Positions 29,559 through 41,404 of a stretch of 64,000 bases of DNA are shown here, in pieces. The translations under genes and the position numbers were made by a program. The notes under the pieces were generated by a model. That model was not told the DNA's origin and searched no databases. It saw nothing but the letters and a program-made list of their open reading frames with translations. Source of the stretch: Pseudomonas leptonychotis (GTDB lineage: Bacteria > Pseudomonadota > Gammaproteobacteria > Pseudomonadales > Pseudomonadaceae); NCBI RefSeq assembly GCF_004920405.1, contig NZ_RFLV01000002.1, positions 248,001 to 312,000 on the forward strand, in the 5' to 3' direction. How positions within the stretch are numbered: position 1 is the first letter of the stretch; every line of letters begins with the position of its first letter.

Positions 29559-29730
29559 CCCCGCCTTCAAGCACGCTGCCGATTGCCCGAGAGCGGTGCG
29601 CGCCGGCTACAGCAGCGCGGCAGGTGTGCCAGCAAAGCCACCGCCGAGGCCCATTCACGCATCCGGCGACCCGCTAGGCTTGCAGCAATAAGCCGGCTTA
29701 TCGCGCCGGCATAACAAGAACTGAGGAAGC

Positions 29731-31689
<1,959 letters not shown>

Positions 31690-31695
31690 TAAAAC

Positions 31696-32928
31696 TCAGA
31701 TGCCTTTGCGCCCTGGGTCTTCAGGCGGCAGTGGCTCCTCTTCGATATCCTCCAGCGTCAGCTCCAGCCCCCACTCGCCCGCTGAAGCGGCTGGGGTTGT
31801 CGGCCGTGTCTCGGCAGCCGCTGGAGCGGGTGCCGAGGCTGCAGCGGCCTGCACCGGCGCAGCTGGATTGTCGCGATACAGTTTGAGCTTCAATCGCACG
31901 TTGTTTGCCGAGTCGGCATTTTTCACCGCTTCGTCTTCGTCAATCGAGCCATCGTTGACCAAGTCGATCAGCGCTTGATCGAAGGTTTGCATGCCGAGGT
32001 TCTTCGATTTCTCCATGATCTCCTTGATCTCGGAAAACTCGTTGCGTTTGATCAGGTCGCGAATGGTCGGCGTGCCCAGCAGTACTTCAACCGCCGCGCG
32101 GCGTTTACCGTCGATGGTTTTCACCAGGCGCTGCGAGACGAACGCTTTGAGGTTGTTACCCAGGTCGTTAAGCAGTTGCGGGCGTCGGTCTTCCGGGAAG
32201 AAGTTGATGATGCGGTCCAGCGCCTGGTTGGCGTTGTTGGCGTGTAGCGTAGAAATTGCCAGGTGGCCGGTGTCGGCAAAGGCCAGGGCATGTTCCATGG
32301 TCTCGCGGTCGCGAATTTCCCCAATAAGAATCACGTCCGGGGCCTGGCGCAGGGTGTTCTTCAGTGCAGCGTGAAAACTGCGGGTGTCCACCCCCACCTC
32401 ACGCTGGTTGATGATCGACTTTTTGTGCTTGTGTACATACTCCACCGGGTCTTCGATGGTGATGATATGACCACCGCTGTTGCGGTTACGGTAATCAATC
32501 AACGCGGCCAGCGAGGTCGATTTACCCGAGCCCGTGCCGCCAACGAACAGCACCAGGCCGCGCTTTTCCATCACCGTCTTGAGCAGCACCTGCGGGAGTT
32601 TAAGGTCTTCAAACTTGGGGATGTCCAACTTGATATTGCGCGCCACAATCGACACTTCGTTGCGCTGCTTGAAGATATTGATACGAAAGCGCCCGACGCC
32701 AGCAATGGAAATAGCCAGGTTCATCTCCAACTCGCGCTCGAACTCTTCACGCTGCGCCACATCCATCACCGCGTCTGCAATATCCGCCACCTCGCCGGCT
32801 TTCAGCGGTTCAGCACTCAACGCCTTGAGCACGCCATTGAACTTGGCGCACGGCGGTGCTCCAGTCGAAAGGTAAAGATCAGACCCGTCCTGACTGGACA
32901 GGATTTTCAGCATGGCGTTGAGATCCAT
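31696..32928 (-). CDS. PilT/PilU-type type IV pilus retraction ATPase
   Basis: Hexameric secretion ATPase of the PilT/PilU group, 410 residues, longer than PilU of P. aeruginosa (382). It shows FVGGTGSGKSTSLAALI (Walker A), IITIEDPVEYVHKHKKSII (Asp box), LRQAPDVILIGEIRDRETM (Walker B) and DTGHLAISTLHANNANQALD (His box). The last 60 or so residues are an Ala/Pro-rich linker ending in an acidic stretch (LELTLEDIEEEPLPPEDP). It stands alone with no pilT beside it, so it is probably an accessory paralogue affecting twitching. The upstream parvulin gene is divergent. Confidence 0.88.
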   Translation of the reverse strand: MDLNAMLKILSSQDGSDLYLSTGAPPCAKFNGVLKALSAEPLKAGEVADIADAVMDVAQREEFERELEMNLAISIAGVGRFRINIFKQRNEVSIVARNIKLDIPKFEDLKLPQVLLKTVMEKRGLVLFVGGTGSGKSTSLAALIDYRNRNSGGHIITIEDPVEYVHKHKKSIINQREVGVDTRSFHAALKNTLRQAPDVILIGEIRDRETMEHALAFADTGHLAISTLHANNANQALDRIINFFPEDRRPQLLNDLGNNLKAFVSQRLVKTIDGKRRAAVEVLLGTPTIRDLIKRNEFSEIKEIMEKSKNLGMQTFDQALIDLVNDGSIDEDEAVKNADSANNVRLKLKLYRDNPAAPVQAAAASAPAPAAAETRPTTPAASAGEWGLELTLEDIEEEPLPPEDPGRKGI

Positions 32929-33071
32929 AAGGCGCTATCCCACAAGTTGGATGTATTACGTTAGGCCAAAATCGACCAGCCTTCCCGGGAAAATATCCAA
33001 GCCTTGAAGGCCGGCGCTAAGCGTTTGAAAATACTGGCACAATAGCCCTTCACCATACCGAGGACTGCGTC

Positions 33072-33350
33072 ATGGCAAAGGCAATGGCCCGCCACATTCT
33101 GGTTAAAACCGAAGCAGAGGCCGCTGCGCTAAAAAAACGCATTGCCGCCGGTGAGGCGTTTGATGTGCTGGCGCGCAAATACTCGACCTGCCCGTCTGGT
33201 AAAAAAGGCGGCGACCTCGGCGAGGTGCGTCCGGGGCAGATGGTGCGCGCCATCGACCAAGTCATCTTCAAAAAACCGGTGCGCGAAGTTCATGGGCCGG
33301 TGAAAAGCCAATTTGGCTATCATCTCGTGCAGGTTTTCTACCGCGAGTAA
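33072..33350 (+). CDS. ppiC: Parvulin-type peptidylprolyl isomerase
   Basis: Cytoplasmic rotamase of 92 residues, essentially one PpiC/parvulin domain. It reads ARHILVKTEAEAAALKKRI, YSTCPSGKKGGDLGEVRPGQ and VKSQFGYHLVQVFYRE, with the paired histidines of the active site (HIL and GYH). Length matches E. coli PpiC (93). Five bases separate it from the next gene, so the two are probably co-transcribed. Confidence 0.93.
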   Translation: MAKAMARHILVKTEAEAAALKKRIAAGEAFDVLARKYSTCPSGKKGGDLGEVRPGQMVRAIDQVIFKKPVREVHGPVKSQFGYHLVQVFYRE

Positions 33351-33355
33351 CAAGC

Positions 33356-33727
33356 ATGATGACTGCTGAACAGGTCGCCACGTTCTGCCTGAACCTGCCG
33401 GGCGCGCGTGAAGACATCAAATGGGGTGGCGTGCGGGTGTTCTCGGTCGCCGAAACCAAGATGTTTGCGCTATTTCACCTAAGCGGCCGCGACGGCCTGG
33501 CATTCAAAGTCGATGCCGATCTGTTTCTTGGCTTCTGCGACCGGCCAGGCATCCGCCCTGCGCCTTATCTGGCCCGCGCACACTGGGTCAGCATGGCTGC
33601 GCCCTACCCGCTAAGTGATAACGAACTGCAAGCGCTGCTGACACGCTCCCATCAGTTGGTGGTCAGCAAGCTACCCAAACGCCTGAAGCTGGCCCTGTTA
33701 CTCGACCCTCCAGCAGCAGATTCGTAA
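33356..33727 (+). CDS. MmcQ/YjbR family protein
   Basis: Small DNA-binding-like protein of 123 residues with the CyaY-like MmcQ/YjbR fold. Marks are LPGAREDIKWGGVRVFSVAE (WG turn), MFALFHLSGRDGLAFKVD, and the C-terminal LLTRSHQLVVSKLPKR, the conserved helix of the family. The molecular role is not established. It lies directly after ppiC. Confidence 0.85.
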   Translation: MMTAEQVATFCLNLPGAREDIKWGGVRVFSVAETKMFALFHLSGRDGLAFKVDADLFLGFCDRPGIRPAPYLARAHWVSMAAPYPLSDNELQALLTRSHQLVVSKLPKRLKLALLLDPPAADS

Positions 33728-33860
33728 CAACCTCGTCATGCCGATGTAACCCGCTCAACGCAGACTGCGCTGGCGCTGGTCTAGCCCACCCACCTTTCGA
33801 TCATTCTCGTAGTTAACGGTGACTGGAAGACTGGCCATTCCCCTACCTGGAGGCCACCCC

Positions 33861-35375
33861 ATGTATCGCTGCCTGCTGCCACTGCTGTGTTTCAGTACGC
33901 TTGCCCTATCCGCCCCGTCCTTTGCCCAGGCAAATCCGGATGAGCAGTTCAAACTGCTGGCACATAACGTGTTTCTGCTGCCCAGCACGATAAAACCGGG
34001 TTGGGGCCAGCAACAGCGCGCAGCGTTGATCGCTGAGGCGGCGTATATCCAAGGCCAGGATGCGGTGATTCTCAACGAGCTGTTCGATAATCCGGCGTCG
34101 AACATCCTGCTCAATGGATTAAAAAGCCAATACCCATTCCAGACGCCTGTGCTCGGCCGTAGCCGCACGGGCTGGGATGCCACTCTGGGCGCCTATTCGG
34201 ATACCACGCCAGAAGACGGAGGCGTAGCCATCGTCAGCCGCTGGCCAATCGAGCAACGCGTGCAATATGTCTATAGCCAGGGTTGTGGGGCGGACTACCT
34301 GTCGAACAAGGGCTTTGTCTACATCAAACTCAATCGCAATGGACAGGCCGTGCATATCATCGGCACCCATGCGCAGGCGGCGGATACCGGCTGCCCGGAT
34401 GGCAAAGGCACGGCGGTACGGGCCAGCCAGTTCGATGAACTGCAGAACTTCATCAACGCGCGCGGCATTGCCCTCGATCAGCTGGTGTTTGTTGGCGGCG
34501 ACTTCAACGTAATCAAGGACAGCAGCGAGTACTACGACATGCTCGCCCGTTTGCAGGTCAACGCACCGGACAGCTATGCCGGCAGCGACACCACCTTTGA
34601 TACCCAGCGCAACGGTATCGCCAACTACCAATACCCCAACCATGCTCCGGAATATCTGGATTACATCTTCGTTTCGCGCAACCACCGGCAACTGCCGTTC
34701 TGGCACAACCAGGTCCTGGATACCCCGGCGCCGCGCTGGACGGTCAACCTGGCGGGCGCGACCTGGCAATTCCAGGACTATTCCGATCACTCGCCGGTAG
34801 CCGGCTTTAGCCGCGCCGACAGCACGACGCCAACCCGCGCGAGCAAACCGCAGCAAAACCTCTACGGCGAAGTGGTCTTGCAAAGCACCAGCACCGGCAA
34901 AACCCTGCGCGCCGGCAGCAGCAAAGCCAACGACTGGGTGAAGATCAACGGCAGCGGGCTGGAACCGGAAAGCCTGTTCAGTCTGCGTAACTGGTACCAC
35001 CCGGAAAGTTTCTGCATCCGCGATGGCGACTACATTGAAGTCGAATCTCGTCGCCATCCCGGCTATTGGCTCAACTGGTGGCTGGGCGGTGGCGGCGGTA
35101 ACTACGCCTACTACATGAAGGCAGGCGACTCATCCAACCAGCTACGTATCGAACTGCCCAACAACAGCGGCTGCCTCAAGGATGGTGACAACATCCGCCT
35201 GCGCGACCGTGACACCGTGCGCGGCAGTGACTACTACCTGCAGAACTGGGCTTCCGGCAGCTGGAAAGAGCATCTGTACCTGTGGAGCAGCTCACCTGCC
35301 AGCGCCGAACAGTTCCGCGTGCACCTTAAGCGCCCTGCGCACTACCCGGACTGGAGTAGCAAGCTGCACTATTAA
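33861..35375 (+). CDS. Secreted sphingomyelin phosphodiesterase with C-terminal extra domain
   Basis: Mg2+-dependent neutral sphingomyelinase (DNase I-like fold), 504 residues from ATG 33861 (ribosome site CTGGAGG). A signal peptide (LLPLLCFSTLALSAPSFAQA) indicates export. Catalytic blocks are LLAHNVFLLP (metal Asn), VILNELFDNPASN (metal Glu), FVGGDFNVIKDSSEY and YSDHSPVAGF (catalytic Asp-His). Residues about 335-500 form an added beta-rich domain with aromatic repeats (YGEVVLQSTSTGKTLRAG; YWLNWWLGGGGGNYAYY), possibly for membrane or glycan binding. It should cleave sphingomyelin to ceramide and phosphocholine and act as a haemolysin. Confidence 0.87.
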   Translation: MYRCLLPLLCFSTLALSAPSFAQANPDEQFKLLAHNVFLLPSTIKPGWGQQQRAALIAEAAYIQGQDAVILNELFDNPASNILLNGLKSQYPFQTPVLGRSRTGWDATLGAYSDTTPEDGGVAIVSRWPIEQRVQYVYSQGCGADYLSNKGFVYIKLNRNGQAVHIIGTHAQAADTGCPDGKGTAVRASQFDELQNFINARGIALDQLVFVGGDFNVIKDSSEYYDMLARLQVNAPDSYAGSDTTFDTQRNGIANYQYPNHAPEYLDYIFVSRNHRQLPFWHNQVLDTPAPRWTVNLAGATWQFQDYSDHSPVAGFSRADSTTPTRASKPQQNLYGEVVLQSTSTGKTLRAGSSKANDWVKINGSGLEPESLFSLRNWYHPESFCIRDGDYIEVESRRHPGYWLNWWLGGGGGNYAYYMKAGDSSNQLRIELPNNSGCLKDGDNIRLRDRDTVRGSDYYLQNWASGSWKEHLYLWSSSPASAEQFRVHLKRPAHYPDWSSKLHY

Positions 35376-35861
35376 TAGGCAGAAGGCGGTTGGAATAAAC
35401 CGCCTTGAAACTGCACCCGCAGCCTTCAGTGATCAGCTGGGTTAACGCTGCTCAGCGTCCCCATCGCGATACAAGGCTGCCGTGTGTTCTCATCTGAGCG
35501 GTTGAAAAGCTCGGCGGTGAGCAAAGGCATTGCAACCGCCTAGGCTTTCGTCTTTTTGAACGCTCCACGCGCCGGCTGACGTTGAGAGATGCGGCTGTGG
35601 CCGGTATTGCACTAGTGTTGGTGCCGTTGCTGAGTCGCCTGGCAACACCCAAATAATGTGCCGAGAGGCGGAGTGGGCTTCCCAGCGCCCCAATTCCGAC
35701 CTTCCATGTCAGCGAGCTCAACGCACAAGCATGGTTCCGAAGAACGGCTAAACCCCTTGAATAGAAACCCCGCCTGTCCCATACCCTGCCCTTTACCGGC
35801 GTAAACCGCTACAATCGCGCCCCTTTCGCGCCCGTGCGCCCGCTCAACTGGACCAAGATTC
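35376..35861. other. 486-bp gap without a supported gene
   Basis: Between the sphingomyelinase and the ABC-F ATPase. It holds a terminator-like hairpin at 35383-35406, a small perfect hairpin at 35445-35458 (ACGCTG/CAGCGT), and a longer imperfect hairpin at 35505-35548 followed by TCGTCTTTTTG. A minus-strand 89-codon frame at 35452-35721 lacks any recognisable domain or ribosome site. The hairpin-plus-T-run could end an unannotated small RNA, but I see no convincing promoter. Confidence 0.4.
35383..35407 (+). terminator. Hairpin after the sphingomyelinase gene
   Basis: Stem AAGGCGGTT / AACCGCCTT, 8 bp after the stop codon, without a T run. Confidence 0.5.
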
Positions 35862-37448
35862 GTGATCTCCACCGCTAATATCACCATGCAATTCGGCGCC
35901 AAGCCGCTGTTCGAGAACGTGTCCGTCAAGTTTGGCGGCGGCAACCGTTATGGCCTGATCGGGGCTAACGGCTGCGGCAAGTCGACTTTTATGAAAATTC
36001 TCGGTGATGATCTGGAGCCGTCCGGCGGCCAGGTGATGCTGGAGCCGAACGTGCGCCTGGGTAAGTTGCGCCAGGATCAGTTCGCCTACGAAGAGTTCAC
36101 GGTGATCGACACCGTGATCATGGGCCACGAAGAGCTGTGGAAGATTAAAGCCGAGCGCGATCGCATCTATTCGCTGGCCGAAATGAGCGAAGAAGACGGC
36201 ATGAAGGTCGGCGAGCTCGAAGGTGAATTCGCCGAGATGGACGGCTACACCGCCGAGTCCCGTGCCGGTGAATTGCTGCTGGGGCTGGGTATTCCGCTGG
36301 AGCAGCACTTCGGCCCGATGAGTGAAGTCGCGCCAGGCTGGAAACTGCGTGTGTTGCTGGCACAGGCGCTGTTCTCAGACCCTGAAGTGTTGCTGCTCGA
36401 TGAGCCGACCAACCACCTGGACATCAACACCATCCGCTGGCTGGAAAACATCCTCACCCAGCGCAACAGCACCATGATCATCATTTCTCACGACCGTCAC
36501 TTCCTCAACAGCGTGTGCACCCACATGGCTGACCTGGATTACGGCGAGCTGCGCCTGTTCCCAGGCAACTACGATGAGTACATGACCGCAGCGACCCAGT
36601 CGCGCGAACAGTTGCTGTCCGATAACGCCAAGAAGAAAGCGCAGATCAACGAGCTGCAAAGCTTCGTTAGCCGCTTCTCGGCCAACGCCTCGAAATCCAA
36701 GCAGGCTTCCTCGCGCGCCAAGCAGATCGACAAGATCCAGCTGGCCGAGGTTAAGCCGTCCAGCCGCGTCAGCCCGTTCATTCGTTTTGAGCAAAACAAA
36801 AAGCTGCACCGCCAGGCTGTAATGATCGACAAAATGGCCAAGGGCTTCGACGGCAAAGCCCTGTTCAAGAACTTCAGCTTCCAGGTTGAAGCCGGCGAGC
36901 GCGTGGCGATTATCGGCCCGAACGGTATCGGTAAAACCACCCTGCTGCGCACCTTGGTCGGCGAACTGACCCCGGATGCCGGTAGCGTAAAATGGACCGA
37001 TAGCGCGGAGCTCGGTTACTACGCCCAGGATCACGCTCACGACTTCGAACGCGACGACACCCTGTTCGATTGGATGGGCCAGTGGACCACCGGCGAGCAG
37101 ATGATCCGTGGCACGCTGGGGCGCATGCTGTTCAGCAACGATGACATCCTCAAGTCGGTAAAGGTCATCTCCGGTGGTGAGCAAGGCCGCATGTTGTTCG
37201 GCAAGCTGATCCTGCAAAAGCCTAACGTGCTGATCATGGACGAACCGACCAACCACTTGGACATGGAATCCATCGAGGCGCTGAACCTGGCGCTGGAAAA
37301 CTACCCAGGCACACTGATTTTCGTCAGCCACGACCGTGAGTTCGTAGGCTCTTTGGCTACGCGCATCATCGAGCTGTCGGCCAACGGCATCACCGATTTT
37401 AGCGGCACCTACGACGACTACCTGCGCAGCCAGGGCGTAATCGTCTAA
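35862..37448 (+). CDS. ABC-F family ATPase (YbiT-like)
   Basis: Ribosome-associated ABC-F translation factor, 528 residues, starting at GTG 35862. There are two ATPase domains. The first has [15 protein letters not shown] (Walker A) and [19 protein letters not shown]. The second has [31 protein letters not shown] and [19 protein letters not shown]. They are joined by a basic linker ([17 protein letters not shown]). There are no membrane helices. Members of this group help stalled ribosomes or confer resistance; YbiT is the closest E. coli type. A strong terminator follows. Confidence 0.92.
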   Translation: MISTANITMQFGAKPLFENVSVKFGGGNRYGLIGANGCGKSTFMKILGDDLEPSGGQVMLEPNVRLGKLRQDQFAYEEFTVIDTVIMGHEELWKIKAERDRIYSLAEMSEEDGMKVGELEGEFAEMDGYTAESRAGELLLGLGIPLEQHFGPMSEVAPGWKLRVLLAQALFSDPEVLLLDEPTNHLDINTIRWLENILTQRNSTMIIISHDRHFLNSVCTHMADLDYGELRLFPGNYDEYMTAATQSREQLLSDNAKKKAQINELQSFVSRFSANASKSKQASSRAKQIDKIQLAEVKPSSRVSPFIRFEQNKKLHRQAVMIDKMAKGFDGKALFKNFSFQVEAGERVAIIGPNGIGKTTLLRTLVGELTPDAGSVKWTDSAELGYYAQDHAHDFERDDTLFDWMGQWTTGEQMIRGTLGRMLFSNDDILKSVKVISGGEQGRMLFGKLILQKPNVLIMDEPTNHLDMESIEALNLALENYPGTLIFVSHDREFVGSLATRIIELSANGITDFSGTYDDYLRSQGVIV

Positions 37449-37461
37449 CCCTTGCGATAAC

Positions 37462-37505
37462 AAAAACGCCCCGTTGCAGAGCCTGCAAACGGGGCGTTTT
37501 TGTTT
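37462..37505. terminator. Bidirectional terminator between abc-F and hydrolase genes
   Basis: Stem AAAAACGCCCCGTT / AACGGGGCGTTTTT with loop GCAGAGCCTGCA, itself able to pair. A and T runs flank it, between convergent genes. Confidence 0.88.
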
Positions 37506-37518
37506 GGCGCGGTCGGAC

Positions 37519-38484
37519 TCAGGCGTAGTGGCGACTCAAAAAATCCAGTAACAGCTGATTAACCTGCCCGGCCTGCTCGTTCTGAATCCAGTGCCCGCAG
37601 TCTTTGAGCACATGCTGCTCTAACTGTGCGATGCGCTTGGGCATCTGCTTTAGGGTGTAAGCCTCCAGCGTGCCGACCGGATCCATGTCGCCGAGCAAGA
37701 ACAGCGCGGGTTGTTCAATCTGCCGCTCGGCCAAGGCCTCGGTGCGCTGCCAGTTACGTTCGAAGTTGCGGTACCAGTTGAGCGCACCATAGAAACCACG
37801 GCCTTCAAAGGTTTTCAGGTACTGCGCAAAGGCGTTGGGGTCGCACCAGTCAGGCAGCGTACCAGGGTCTTGCATGCCATCGAAAAGCCCGGCACCAGCC
37901 GGTTTCTCCTGCAGAAAGTGATCCCTGGGTACAGCCGCCGAGGTGTTGTGCATCATCATGCGCAGGGTGCGCGGCAGGTCGGCATCCATCTCCGCCTCGG
38001 CGACGCCAGGTTCCTGGAAATGCAGGATGTAATGAAAGCGCTCGGCATACAGCTGGCGCATGATCTCAATGGCCGGCTGCTTGGGGCGCCCGCCAAACGG
38101 CACGGCCATACCAACAACCGCCTTCACCCGCGCCGGCTCAAGCAAAGCCAGGTGCCAGGCTATCGGCGCGCCCCAGTCGTGCCCCACCACGCACACCTCA
38201 TGCTGGTCGAGCAGGTCCATGGCGGCCTGAATATCGGCGCAGAGGGTGATCACGTCATAGGCAGCAGGATCACGCGGCGCGCTGCTCTGGCCATAGCCAC
38301 GCATCTCCGGGATTAGCACGCGATAACCGGCAGCCGCCAAGGGGGCGATCTGCTGTCGCCAGGAATGCCAGCACTCGGGAAAACCATGCAGCAACCAAAC
38401 CGGGCGGCCCGTCACGGGACCAGCGCTGTACAGGCTCAGGTCGATACCGTTAACCGGTAGAAGGTGGTGCTCAAGTTGGTCCAT
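37519..38484 (-). CDS. Alpha/beta hydrolase (epoxide-hydrolase-like)
   Basis: Hydrolase of 321 residues from ATG 38484 (ribosome site GGAGG; an ATG at 38496 lacks one). Marks are WLLHGFPECWHSWRQQI (oxyanion HGFP), IPEMRGYGQSSAP and VVGHDWGAPIAWHLAL, the nucleophile elbow with Asp (GHDWG) as in epoxide hydrolases and haloalkane dehalogenases. The late block VLKDCGHWIQNEQAG carries the catalytic His. A cap domain spans about 135-225. The substrate is unknown. Confidence 0.87.
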   Translation of the reverse strand: MDQLEHHLLPVNGIDLSLYSAGPVTGRPVWLLHGFPECWHSWRQQIAPLAAAGYRVLIPEMRGYGQSSAPRDPAAYDVITLCADIQAAMDLLDQHEVCVVGHDWGAPIAWHLALLEPARVKAVVGMAVPFGGRPKQPAIEIMRQLYAERFHYILHFQEPGVAEAEMDADLPRTLRMMMHNTSAAVPRDHFLQEKPAGAGLFDGMQDPGTLPDWCDPNAFAQYLKTFEGRGFYGALNWYRNFERNWQRTEALAERQIEQPALFLLGDMDPVGTLEAYTLKQMPKRIAQLEQHVLKDCGHWIQNEQAGQVNQLLLDFLSRHYA

Positions 38485-38514
38485 AGATGCCTCCATTAGC
38501 TGAGGCCACTATGA

Positions 38515-38543
38515 CAAAGGCGCACCCTGGGGTGCGCCTTTAT
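38515..38543 (-). terminator. Terminator downstream of uppP
   Basis: Stem AAAGGCGCACC / GGTGCGCCTTT with loop CTGG, lying between uppP and the next gene on the same strand. Confidence 0.65.
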
Positions 38544-38594
38544 TGATCTGCCGAATACAGCGTCAGCAGGTAGTTGCAGCGCTCCTGCACGCCA

Positions 38595-39425
38595 TCACGG
38601 CTGCGCCGTGCTCCAGTCAATCCACTGCAACTGCCAGGTCGCCAGAATCAGCAAGCCAAACCCGATGCGGTACCAGGCAAAAGCGGCATAACTGTGCTTG
38701 CCAATAAAGCTGAGCAACGCCCGCACCGCAATCATGGCGAAGATAAACGAGGTGACAAAGCCTATGGCAAACACCGGCAGATCTGCGGCCTGGAATAAAT
38801 CGCGGTACTTATAGCCGGAGTACACAGCAGCACCGACCATGGTCGGCATGGCCAGGAAGAAGGAGAACTCGGTGGCGGCCTTGCGCGACAAGCCGAAGAG
38901 CAAGCCGCCAATGATCGTTGCGCCCGAGCGTGAAGTGCCTGGGATCATCGCGAGGCACTGAGCGAAACCAATCTTCAGCGCATCTTGCCAGGTCATGTCA
39001 TCCACGCTTTCGGCATGCACCAGGTGTTGACGGCGCTCCGCCCAGAGCATGATCACGCCACCCACCACCAGCGCCAAGGCTACGGTGATCGGGTTGAACA
39101 GGTAGTGGTGAATAAGATCGGCAAACAGCACGCCCAGCGCCACAGCTGGCAGAAAGGCGATCAGCAAGTTGGCAGTGAAGCGTTGCGCCGTGGGCTCTTT
39201 GCGCAAGCCCAACGCGATGTCGAGAATCTTGCGCCGGTATTCCCACACCACCGCGAGAATCGCCCCCAGCTGAATGATGATATTGAAAGCCATCGCCCGC
39301 TCGCCGCCAAACCCAATCAGGTCAGCCACGATGATCTGGTGCCCGGTGCTGGAAATCGGCAGGAACTCGGTAATACCTTCAACGATGCCTAAAATCAGTG
39401 CCTGTACGGCAACCCAAAGATCCAT
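38595..39425 (-). CDS. uppP: Undecaprenyl-diphosphatase UppP (BacA)
   Basis: Integral membrane phosphatase that regenerates undecaprenyl phosphate for peptidoglycan synthesis and gives bacitracin tolerance. It has 276 residues and about eight helices. The two signature regions are present: [19 protein letters not shown] (Glu-rich motif with the catalytic His/Ser) and [19 protein letters not shown] (PGTSRSG). It is monocistronic, with a terminator on its 3' side. Confidence 0.95.
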   Translation of the reverse strand: MDLWVAVQALILGIVEGITEFLPISSTGHQIIVADLIGFGGERAMAFNIIIQLGAILAVVWEYRRKILDIALGLRKEPTAQRFTANLLIAFLPAVALGVLFADLIHHYLFNPITVALALVVGGVIMLWAERRQHLVHAESVDDMTWQDALKIGFAQCLAMIPGTSRSGATIIGGLLFGLSRKAATEFSFFLAMPTMVGAAVYSGYKYRDLFQAADLPVFAIGFVTSFIFAMIAVRALLSFIGKHSYAAFAWYRIGFGLLILATWQLQWIDWSTAQP

Positions 39426-39762
39426 CCCAACTCCTAAATGCGTGCGTTATCAGCACGAACAGCACACATGATGATGAACCTGCGAGCGCGTCGGACTGCG
39501 ACCCTGTAAAAAGGTTCCCGCTGGAAAGAAAAAATAGACAAATCACAGACTTAACCTGCGACGGCGCAAATCCTAGCAGAGAATTTGCACGCGTAGCGCA
39601 TGCCGTGTGACGTTCGCACTCCCGTTACGCCAAGAAAGCCCATTGAAGACGCGCACTTAAGCATCGTTTACTCATCAACTAGCCTAAGGTCTAACGTAAC
39701 GATGCACAGCTCTTGACCTATAAGAAGCGACTAAACGCCTAAGAATAAGGGAGAAACACCCC
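39426..39762. other. 337-bp control region between uppP and the chemoreceptor gene
   Basis: A divergent intergenic region. I found no ORF, repeat or terminator in it. AT-rich tracts at about 39525-39545 and 39660-39760 fit promoters for both genes, but no -35/-10 pair is convincing. Confidence 0.5.
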
Positions 39763-41397
39763 ATGAATAGCCTGCGCAGCCTGCCCATCAACCGCCGCCT
39801 ATGGCTGATCCTGGTGGTCGCCGTCGTCATGCTGATTATTCAGGGTGCCTGGCTACTCAAGCAGATTCATGGCGATCTGTACGCCGCCAAAGCCGAGAAA
39901 ACCCAGCACGTAGTACAAAGTGCTGCCGGCATTCTTCAGCACTATCAGGGTTTGGAAACCGCAGGCAGTTTGCCCCGTGAAGAGGCGCAGAAGCAGGCGA
40001 TGGAAGCCATCCGCGGGCTGCGTTACGCCGGGCAGGAATACTTCTGGATCAATGATCAGACCCCCGTGATGATCATGCACCCGACCAACCCCAAGCTTGA
40101 AGGCCAGAACCTATCAGGCTTCAAGGACCCGGACGGTAAAGCCTTATTCAATGAAATGGTCGCCATCAGCAAAAGCCAAGGAGCCGGTCAGGTGGATTAC
40201 CGCTGGCCCAAACCTGGTGCCAGCGAGCCCGTGCCGAAAATTTCCTATGTGCAGTTGTTTAAGCCCTGGGGGTGGATCATTGGCTCTGGCGTTTATGTTG
40301 ACGATGTTCAGGCTGAGTTTCAGGCTCAAGCGCTGAAAACCATCGCAGTCGGTCTGGTGATAGCACTGTTGATGGCCATGCTGGTTGTTGTGGTGGTGCG
40401 CAGTATTACCGGCCCTTTGCGGCATGCGGTCAGCGCCATGGCTAATATTGCCAGTGGCGACGGTGACCTGACCCACAGCCTCGACACCCATGGCAACGAT
40501 GAGTTATCGGCCCTGTCCCGCCATTTCAATGCCTTCACTGACAAACTACGCCTGGTGATCAAACAGTCCCTCGACTCTGCCGGCCAACTCGATGCGGCTG
40601 CGCGCAACCTCGGCCAGGTTTCTGGCCAGGCGCAACAGCACAGCGATCAGCAGTCACAACAGATGGAGTTGGTGGCCACCGCCATCAACGAGGTGACCTA
40701 TGGCGTGCAGGATGTGGCGAAGAATGCCGAGCACGCTTCAAGCGAGGTTCACGCCGCTGAAGAGCAAGCCCTGCAAGGCCAGAAGAATATCGAGGCCAGC
40801 CTGCGCCAAATCAACGAGCTGTCCGCCACTATCGATCAAGCAGTGGCGGTGATTCAGGCGCTTGCCCAGGAAAGTACGCAGATTGGCAGCGTGCTGGAAG
40901 TGATTCGCTCGATTGCCGAGCAAACCAACCTGCTCGCGCTCAACGCCGCCATTGAAGCCGCACGTGCTGGCGAACAAGGCCGTGGCTTTGCCGTGGTGGC
41001 TGATGAGGTACGCCTGCTGGCTCAGCGCACACAAAAATCCACGGCAGAAATCCAAGTGATGATCGAACGCTTGCAGGGCAACTCGGAAGCCGCAGTTAAG
41101 GTCATCAACGACAGCAGCAAAGCCTCGCAGCTGACGATCGAGCAAGCCAGCCAGGCCGGTGCCAGCCTTAACTTGATCGCCAGCGGGTTGCGCAATCTCA
41201 GTGGTTTGAATGCTTCCATCGCCAGCGCGACGCTGCAACAATCGCACGTAATCGAAGACATCAATCAGAACGTCACCCAGGCAGCCAGCCTGGCCCATAA
41301 CAATGCCATGGCGGCGCAACAGTCCAGTGATGCCGGGCAGCATCTGGGTCAGTTGGCTGAGCAGTTAAATCGGTTGCTTGGACAGTTCAGGGTATGA
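39763..41397 (+). CDS. Methyl-accepting chemotaxis protein with single Cache domain
   Basis: Transmembrane chemoreceptor of 544 residues. It has TM1 ([20 protein letters not shown], about 13-32) and a periplasmic sCache_2 domain (about 35-185) with [20 protein letters not shown] and [20 protein letters not shown]2 (about 188-210) and HAMP follow. The cytoplasmic signalling hairpin contains [20 protein letters not shown] at about 386-405. sCache_2 receptors of Pseudomonas sense small carboxylates such as C4-dicarboxylates (family knowledge); the ligand here is not known. Seven bases separate it from an unknown gene downstream. Confidence 0.92.
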   Translation: MNSLRSLPINRRLWLILVVAVVMLIIQGAWLLKQIHGDLYAAKAEKTQHVVQSAAGILQHYQGLETAGSLPREEAQKQAMEAIRGLRYAGQEYFWINDQTPVMIMHPTNPKLEGQNLSGFKDPDGKALFNEMVAISKSQGAGQVDYRWPKPGASEPVPKISYVQLFKPWGWIIGSGVYVDDVQAEFQAQALKTIAVGLVIALLMAMLVVVVVRSITGPLRHAVSAMANIASGDGDLTHSLDTHGNDELSALSRHFNAFTDKLRLVIKQSLDSAGQLDAAARNLGQVSGQAQQHSDQQSQQMELVATAINEVTYGVQDVAKNAEHASSEVHAAEEQALQGQKNIEASLRQINELSATIDQAVAVIQALAQESTQIGSVLEVIRSIAEQTNLLALNAAIEAARAGEQGRGFAVVADEVRLLAQRTQKSTAEIQVMIERLQGNSEAAVKVINDSSKASQLTIEQASQAGASLNLIASGLRNLSGLNASIASATLQQSHVIEDINQNVTQAASLAHNNAMAAQQSSDAGQHLGQLAEQLNRLLGQFRV

Positions 41398-41404
41398 GAA
41401 ATAA

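Noticed and set aside
35452..35721. 89-codon minus-strand frame in the 486-bp gap
   Set aside because: Arginine/serine-rich shadow composition, no ribosome site, and it crosses two hairpins.
35376..35861. Integron attC-like reading of the hairpins (GTTAACGCTG core)
   Set aside because: No matching RYYYAAC/GTTRRRY pair at proper spacing, no integrase and no cassette array.
36375..37463. 362-codon minus-strand frame across the ABC-F gene
   Set aside because: Antisense shadow; no domain, and it runs into the terminator at its start side.
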